Source: Rossellomorea vietnamensis (GTDB lineage Bacteria; Bacillota; Bacilli; Bacillales; Bacillaceae_B). From it: DNA of 64,000 nt. The notes beneath the pieces are model-generated. The model ran no database searches, had not been told where the DNA came from, and saw only the letters and a list, made by a program, of their open reading frames with translations. The stretch lies in assembly GCF_008180415.1 (NCBI RefSeq), contig NZ_VTEI01000015.1:1-64000 (forward strand). Reading direction: 5' to 3'. How positions within the stretch are numbered: the stretch's first letter is position 1; each line of letters starts with the position of its first letter. Shown one piece after another: positions 60,651 to 64,000 of this stretch. Position numbers and translations under genes: made by a program.

Positions 60651-60805
60651 TAATCGTCCTATTAAATATGAAATCCTCTTAGATAATGGTACGTTTTCCA
60701 ACTAATCGTACCAATTTAATTAAGATCCCTTTAGATAACGGTACGTTTCTCGGCTAATCGTACCAATTTAATTGAGATCCCCTTAGATAACGGTACGTTT
60801 CCAGA
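60651..60805. repeat. 52-bp tandem array, 3 units
   Basis: TAATCGT starts at 60651, 60703 and 60755, exactly 52 bp apart. Each unit reads TAATCGTACCAATTTAATTR then AGATCCYYTTAGATAACGGT and ACGTTTC. GGTACG of one unit and CGTACC of the next can pair, giving hairpins. Confidence 0.88.
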
Positions 60806-60910
60806 TAGTCACTCATAGTGCGGTGCCTAGAAGTACTTATTATGCTTTTTTGACGTGATTTTTATTAATCAAACGTTTGTTTAACTCCCGTGAAAGGTGA
60901 TTCTGACAGC

Positions 60911-60958
60911 AAAAAAGCCCGTCTGAACCTGATGCTGCCTGGTTCAGACGGGCTTTTC
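60911..60958. terminator. Terminator of the SDR gene
   Basis: AAAAGCCCGTCTGAACC/GGTTCAGACGGGCTTTT, a perfect 17-bp stem. Confidence 0.95.
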
Positions 60959-60968
60959 ATCATTCTGT

Positions 60969-61754
60969 TTAGATATCCATTTCCCAGCGTTCCTTCTGGG
61001 TTTTTTTCAGCTGTTCTTCCGTTTCCTTAGGATGGACAGTGCGGAATTTATGGTGATCCGCCGGGATGATTTCGATCATTTTTTCGATCATATCCTGCGG
61101 GTCGAACTGGTCTTCCAGTCCTTTTTGCTGCTCTGTGATGTCTTCTATTGGTGTAAGATTTTTGTCTTCATCGAACCATTTGAAAATTTCTTCAGCGCTT
61201 CGTTTGTTGAAGCCTGTTTCGAAGGCACCAGGGTTGATGGTTGCGACCTGGACACCAAATTGCTCCAGTTCATTTCTTAGAGTCTGCGCAATTCCTTCCA
61301 CCGCATGTTTTGTGGCTGTGTAAGGACCGACATATGGTGTTGCGGAAATGCCTGCCATGGAACTCATGAAAATGATCTTTCCGCTTTTCTTCTTCATGAA
61401 TTTCTGAGCGGCAATCTGAACCGTTTCAAGTGTTCCAAAAACGTTGACTTCAAATAATGCGCGGAACCTGTCCATAGGTACCTCTGCCAACGGGCCGCCT
61501 TCGTTGATGGCCGCGTTTGCAACGAATACATCAAAGTCGTAGTCTTCGATCTGGGCGCGGTCCCGTGGATTGGTGATATCAAGCTTGAATACTTCCATAT
61601 CCAATCCCTGATCCTCTGCTTCTCTCATAAGGTCCGTTTTCTGTGGTGTTATCTCTGTCGTCGCAATGATGCGGTGGCCTTTCTTCGCAAGCCCTAGTGC
61701 TGCACCACGTGCCAGCCCGCTTCCTGCGCCGGTAATGAATATTGTCTTGCTCAT
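60969..61754 (-). CDS. Short-chain dehydrogenase/reductase
   Basis: A 261-residue SDR. TGAGSGLARGAALGLA (residues 8-23) is the cofactor loop, VANAAI the NNAG equivalent, SSMAGISATPYVGPYTATKH holds the catalytic Ser and Tyr/Lys. AGGAGG before the ATG. Substrate unknown. Single gene. Confidence 0.9.
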   Translation of the reverse strand: MSKTIFITGAGSGLARGAALGLAKKGHRIIATTEITPQKTDLMREAEDQGLDMEVFKLDITNPRDRAQIEDYDFDVFVANAAINEGGPLAEVPMDRFRALFEVNVFGTLETVQIAAQKFMKKKSGKIIFMSSMAGISATPYVGPYTATKHAVEGIAQTLRNELEQFGVQVATINPGAFETGFNKRSAEEIFKWFDEDKNLTPIEDITEQQKGLEDQFDPQDMIEKMIEIIPADHHKFRTVHPKETEEQLKKTQKERWEMDI

Positions 61755-61906
61755 TTAGAATTCCTCCTATTTGAGTGTCTTCTATCATCTTCCCGGAAAA
61801 ATAGGCGGTGAAACGTGCTGCAGTGCTTTGTACTTTAATACGGTAAAGGGTTTAATCGGGCTGACATTCAGGGAATATGTTAGAAATTGATTTAGGAGGA
61901 AATCTC

Positions 61907-63109
61907 ATGAAGCTGCATAATGGAAGCCTCTATTGGCCGACTACTTTTACCCCAACAGAAAATGAAGAGAAGGCTTTCCTGCCGGATGACCACTATGATG
62001 CCGTCATCGCAGGTGCCGGGCTGTCCGGTGTTCTGTGTGCTTATACACTAGTGGAGGCAGGATTGAAAGTGGCATTGGTGGATAAGCGGGCGGCCGGAGC
62101 GGGAAGTTCCTCTGCCAATACAGGTCTTTTGCAATACTCGAACGACATCATGCTTCATGAGCTGATCAATCAAATTGGCGAAAATCGTGCTGTCACCTTT
62201 TATAAGTTATGCTTGGAGGCTGTCGACCATTTGGAAAAAGCGGCTGATTCAATACCTTTTGATGTGGATTTTAAAAGAAGAAACAGCATATGTTTTGCAA
62301 GCAAGGAAGAAGATGCTGGGAAGCTTCATGATGAATATGAGGCTTTGAAGAAACATGGTTTTCCTGTTCATTTTTGGACTGATAAGGATTTAGAGAAACA
62401 TATGCCGTTTACAAAACCGGCGGCGCTGGTTACACAACGCGATGCTGAGGTGAACCCTTATCGATTTGTAATGGGGATTATGCAGTTCTTAAGGGAGCAT
62501 GGGGCCGATCTCTTTGAACATACTGAAGTCACCAACACGGTAGAAAAGGAAGATTATATAGTACTTGAAACCTCCCGGGGGAACCTGAAAGCAAAACATG
62601 TAATATTCTGCACGGGGTACGAAGCGTCGATGGCGGGTAAGAGTCTGGGCACGAAGATCAACCGCTCCTATGCTATTGCCACTGAGCCGGTTGCTGATCT
62701 TTCAGCCTGGTGGGACAGAGCTTTGATCTGGGAAACGGACAGGCCTTATTTTTATTTGCGGACAACCAATGATAACCGCATTATTGCCGGCGGCTTGGAT
62801 GAGGAAATTCCTCATGCTCCGGAAAGCCGGGAAATCATTGACAGGCATGGCAAAAGGATTGCTGATGAAATCAGAAAGCTGTTTCCCCATCTCGATATTG
62901 CTATCTCCCATGCCTGGGGTGCAAGCTTCGGCGAGTCACTGGACAACCTGCCATTCATCGGATTAGTCCCGGGAAAAGAACGAACCTACTGTCTCCTTGG
63001 GTATGGAGGAAATGGGACGGTCTACAGCATGCTCGGGGCGAAGATACTAGCAGATCTGCTTCAGGGAAATGTCACTGAAGGGGCAGATATTGTTAAGCTG
63101 GAGCGTTAG
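61907..63109 (+). CDS. FAD-dependent oxidase/dehydrogenase, DadA/glycine-oxidase family
   Basis: A 400-residue flavoenzyme. The FAD motif AVIAGAGLSGVLCAYTLVEA starts near residue 34, followed by VALVDKRAAGAGSSSANTGL, and a C-terminal LLGYGGNGTVYSMLGAKILA binds FAD. N-terminal HNGSLYWPTTF resembles the gamma-glutamylputrescine oxidase (PuuB) and similar branch. ATG at 61907 with AGGAGG; the longer frame from 61877 is not needed. Substrate is probably an amine or amino acid. Confidence 0.88.
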   Translation: MKLHNGSLYWPTTFTPTENEEKAFLPDDHYDAVIAGAGLSGVLCAYTLVEAGLKVALVDKRAAGAGSSSANTGLLQYSNDIMLHELINQIGENRAVTFYKLCLEAVDHLEKAADSIPFDVDFKRRNSICFASKEEDAGKLHDEYEALKKHGFPVHFWTDKDLEKHMPFTKPAALVTQRDAEVNPYRFVMGIMQFLREHGADLFEHTEVTNTVEKEDYIVLETSRGNLKAKHVIFCTGYEASMAGKSLGTKINRSYAIATEPVADLSAWWDRALIWETDRPYFYLRTTNDNRIIAGGLDEEIPHAPESREIIDRHGKRIADEIRKLFPHLDIAISHAWGASFGESLDNLPFIGLVPGKERTYCLLGYGGNGTVYSMLGAKILADLLQGNVTEGADIVKLER

Positions 63110-63138
63110 AAAAAGACTAAGCTGACAGATTCCTTTAA

Positions 63139-63182
63139 AACTTTAAGCACAAAGAGAGACTGTCCTTTTCTCGCTTTAAAAT
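63139..63182. repeat. Family C palindrome, copy 7 (degenerate)
   Basis: ACTTTAAGCACAAAGAGAGA, CTGTCCTTTTCTCGCTTTAA. Confidence 0.7.
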
Positions 63183-63186
63183 AGTA

Positions 63187-63224
63187 AAGAGAGGTGTCCC
63201 GCTTTTACGGGACACCTCTCTTAT
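63187..63224. terminator. Bidirectional terminator
   Basis: AAGAGAGGTGTCCCG/CGGGACACCTCTCTT, perfect 15-bp stem, between the converging oxidase and glucosidase genes. Confidence 0.95.
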
Positions 63225-63234
63225 TTGGTTCTGC

Positions 63235-64000
63235 TTATTTTACAAGATACACACGCGCTTCATACGGACGGAGCTCCACTTGATTGATGTCTTCTTCTCC
63301 ATCCACCTCATAGTTGCCTATGAACAGTTCTTTGCTGCCGCCTTGGAGTTCTGCCGGCAGTTCAAACACCGGTGTGTCAGCTGAGAAGTTCAGCATGACG
63401 ATCATTTTCACACCCTCGTACTCTCTTACATAAGCATAAATTTTATCATGGTCAGGCATGAGGAGGTCATAAGAACCGTACACCATGATCGGGTTTTCTT
63501 TGCGCAGTTCAATCAACTTTTTATAGTAATGGAAAACAGAATTTGGGTCCTCCACAGCCTGCTTTGCATTGATTTCTGTATAGTTCGGGTTCACCTGCAG
63601 CCAAGGAGTTCCTGTTGTAAAGCCGCCATGCTCACTGTCATCCCATTGAACCGGGGTCCTGGCATTGTCCCGGCCTTTTACATAGATGGATTTCATGACT
63701 TTTTCATGGTCTTCCCCATTTTCAATGACCTTTTCACGGTACATATTCTTTATCTCAATGTCCTCGTAATCATTGATTGAATTGAACTTAACATTTGTCA
63801 TACCAAGTTCCTCGCCCTGGTAAATGTACGGAGTTCCTTTCAGGGTATGAAGGAATGTCGCCAGCATTTTCGCAGATTCCACCCGGTACTCTTTGTCATT
63901 TCCAAAGCGTGACACCATGCGCGGCTGGTCGTGGTTATTCAGGTATAGACTATTCCAGCCTTCCTGTTCCAGCCCTTTTTGCCACTTTGTGAAGCTGTCG
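63235..64000 (-). CDS. malL: GH13 alpha-glucosidase, C-terminal part (runs off window)
   Basis: The last 255 residues of an oligo-1,6-glucosidase/alpha-glucosidase, open to the window edge. LNNHDQPRMVSRFGND carries conserved region IV with the catalytic-site His and Asp; then TPYIYQGEELGMTNV and the stretch DYEDIEIKNMYREKVIENGE are characteristic of the MalL group. A beta-domain follows to the stop at 63235. No frame errors. Substrates would be isomaltose-type sugars; the N-terminal half with the nucleophile is outside the window. Confidence 0.92.
   Translation of the reverse strand, partial: DSFTKWQKGLEQEGWNSLYLNNHDQPRMVSRFGNDKEYRVESAKMLATFLHTLKGTPYIYQGEELGMTNVKFNSINDYEDIEIKNMYREKVIENGEDHEKVMKSIYVKGRDNARTPVQWDDSEHGGFTTGTPWLQVNPNYTEINAKQAVEDPNSVFHYYKKLIELRKENPIMVYGSYDLLMPDHDKIYAYVREYEGVKMIVMLNFSADTPVFELPAELQGGSKELFIGNYEVDGEEDINQVELRPYEARVYLVK

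Larger units (their letters stand above)
60508..60968. other. Intergenic region with 52-bp array
   Basis: Holds the array at 60651-60805 and a terminator at 60.93 kb. The carrier promoter should lie at 60.53-60.6 kb but is not clear. Confidence 0.5.

Overview
The window is chromosomal DNA of a low- to moderate-GC, Gram-positive spore-forming rod of the Bacillaceae (Bacillus sensu lato). Strong AGGAGG-type ribosome sites, frequent TTG and GTG starts, a YhcN/YlaJ sporulation lipoprotein, a CspB-type cold-shock protein, YugI, YcgT and YclNOPQ homologues, and Fur and ArgR (AhrC) operators of the B. subtilis type all point there. There are no rRNA or tRNA genes. About 70 genes are supported, most of them ordinary metabolism and transport.

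Layout. 0-2.6 kb: 5' end of a group IIC intron sitting just behind a terminator, small proteins and a DHA2-type drug exporter. 2.6-5.5 kb: argGH with tandem ARG boxes. 5.6-7.2 kb: a dead siderophore-ABC ATPase relic and a Fur-controlled ferredoxin-NADP reductase. 7.4-12 kb: a 12-unit 25-bp tandem array, then thioesterase-nrdA-nrdB (reverse strand) behind a promoter carrying two NrdR-like boxes and a cobalamin riboswitch. 12-15.6 kb: a UDG-fold protein, an XRE-PAS regulator and a kinase relic facing each other across twin palindromes, and a Na/Ca exchanger. 15.7-20.1 kb: Fur-controlled petrobactin-type uptake operon (YclNOPQ-like) plus a heme monooxygenase. 20.5-28.5 kb: serine hydrolase, YugI, a small-gene island bounded by inverted repeats, an rsbT-like gene broken by one amber codon, an M29 aminopeptidase and a flavin reductase. 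28.7-46 kb: CtaG-type protein, zinc peptidase, amidase, ABC exporter, small membrane proteins, a TRM11-like methylase, cold-shock protein, a GGDEF-EAL protein, vWA protein, ATP-grasp/luciferase-like pair, GNAT and DedA. 46-60.5 kb: a large catabolic-looking block on the reverse strand: a branched-chain-amino-acid-type ABC transporter (binding protein, LivG, LivF, LivH, LivM), KAS III-like enzyme, alpha/beta hydrolase, SDR and acyl-CoA ligase, with a STAND/BTAD regulator downstream and an acetate-type carrier upstream. 61-64 kb: SDR, FAD oxidase and the 3' end of a GH13 alpha-glucosidase.

The intergenic DNA is unusually rich in repeats. Four dispersed families are visible (called A-D here): A, a ~120-bp hairpin element (5 copies); B, a ~120-bp element with GATT/AATC ends (2 copies, one split by an A copy); C, a ~40-bp near-perfect palindrome with core GGGACTGTCCC (7 copies); D, a ~170-195-bp element with ~25-bp inverted ends (3 copies and a fragment). 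There are also four local tandem arrays with periods of 25, 21, 52 and 53 bp. The points most worth following up are the double control (NrdR plus B12 riboswitch) of the class I ribonucleotide reductase operon, the A-into-B nested insertion showing that these elements move, and the acid-uptake/KAS III-like cluster, whose KAS III-like enzyme appears to have His in place of the catalytic Asn.
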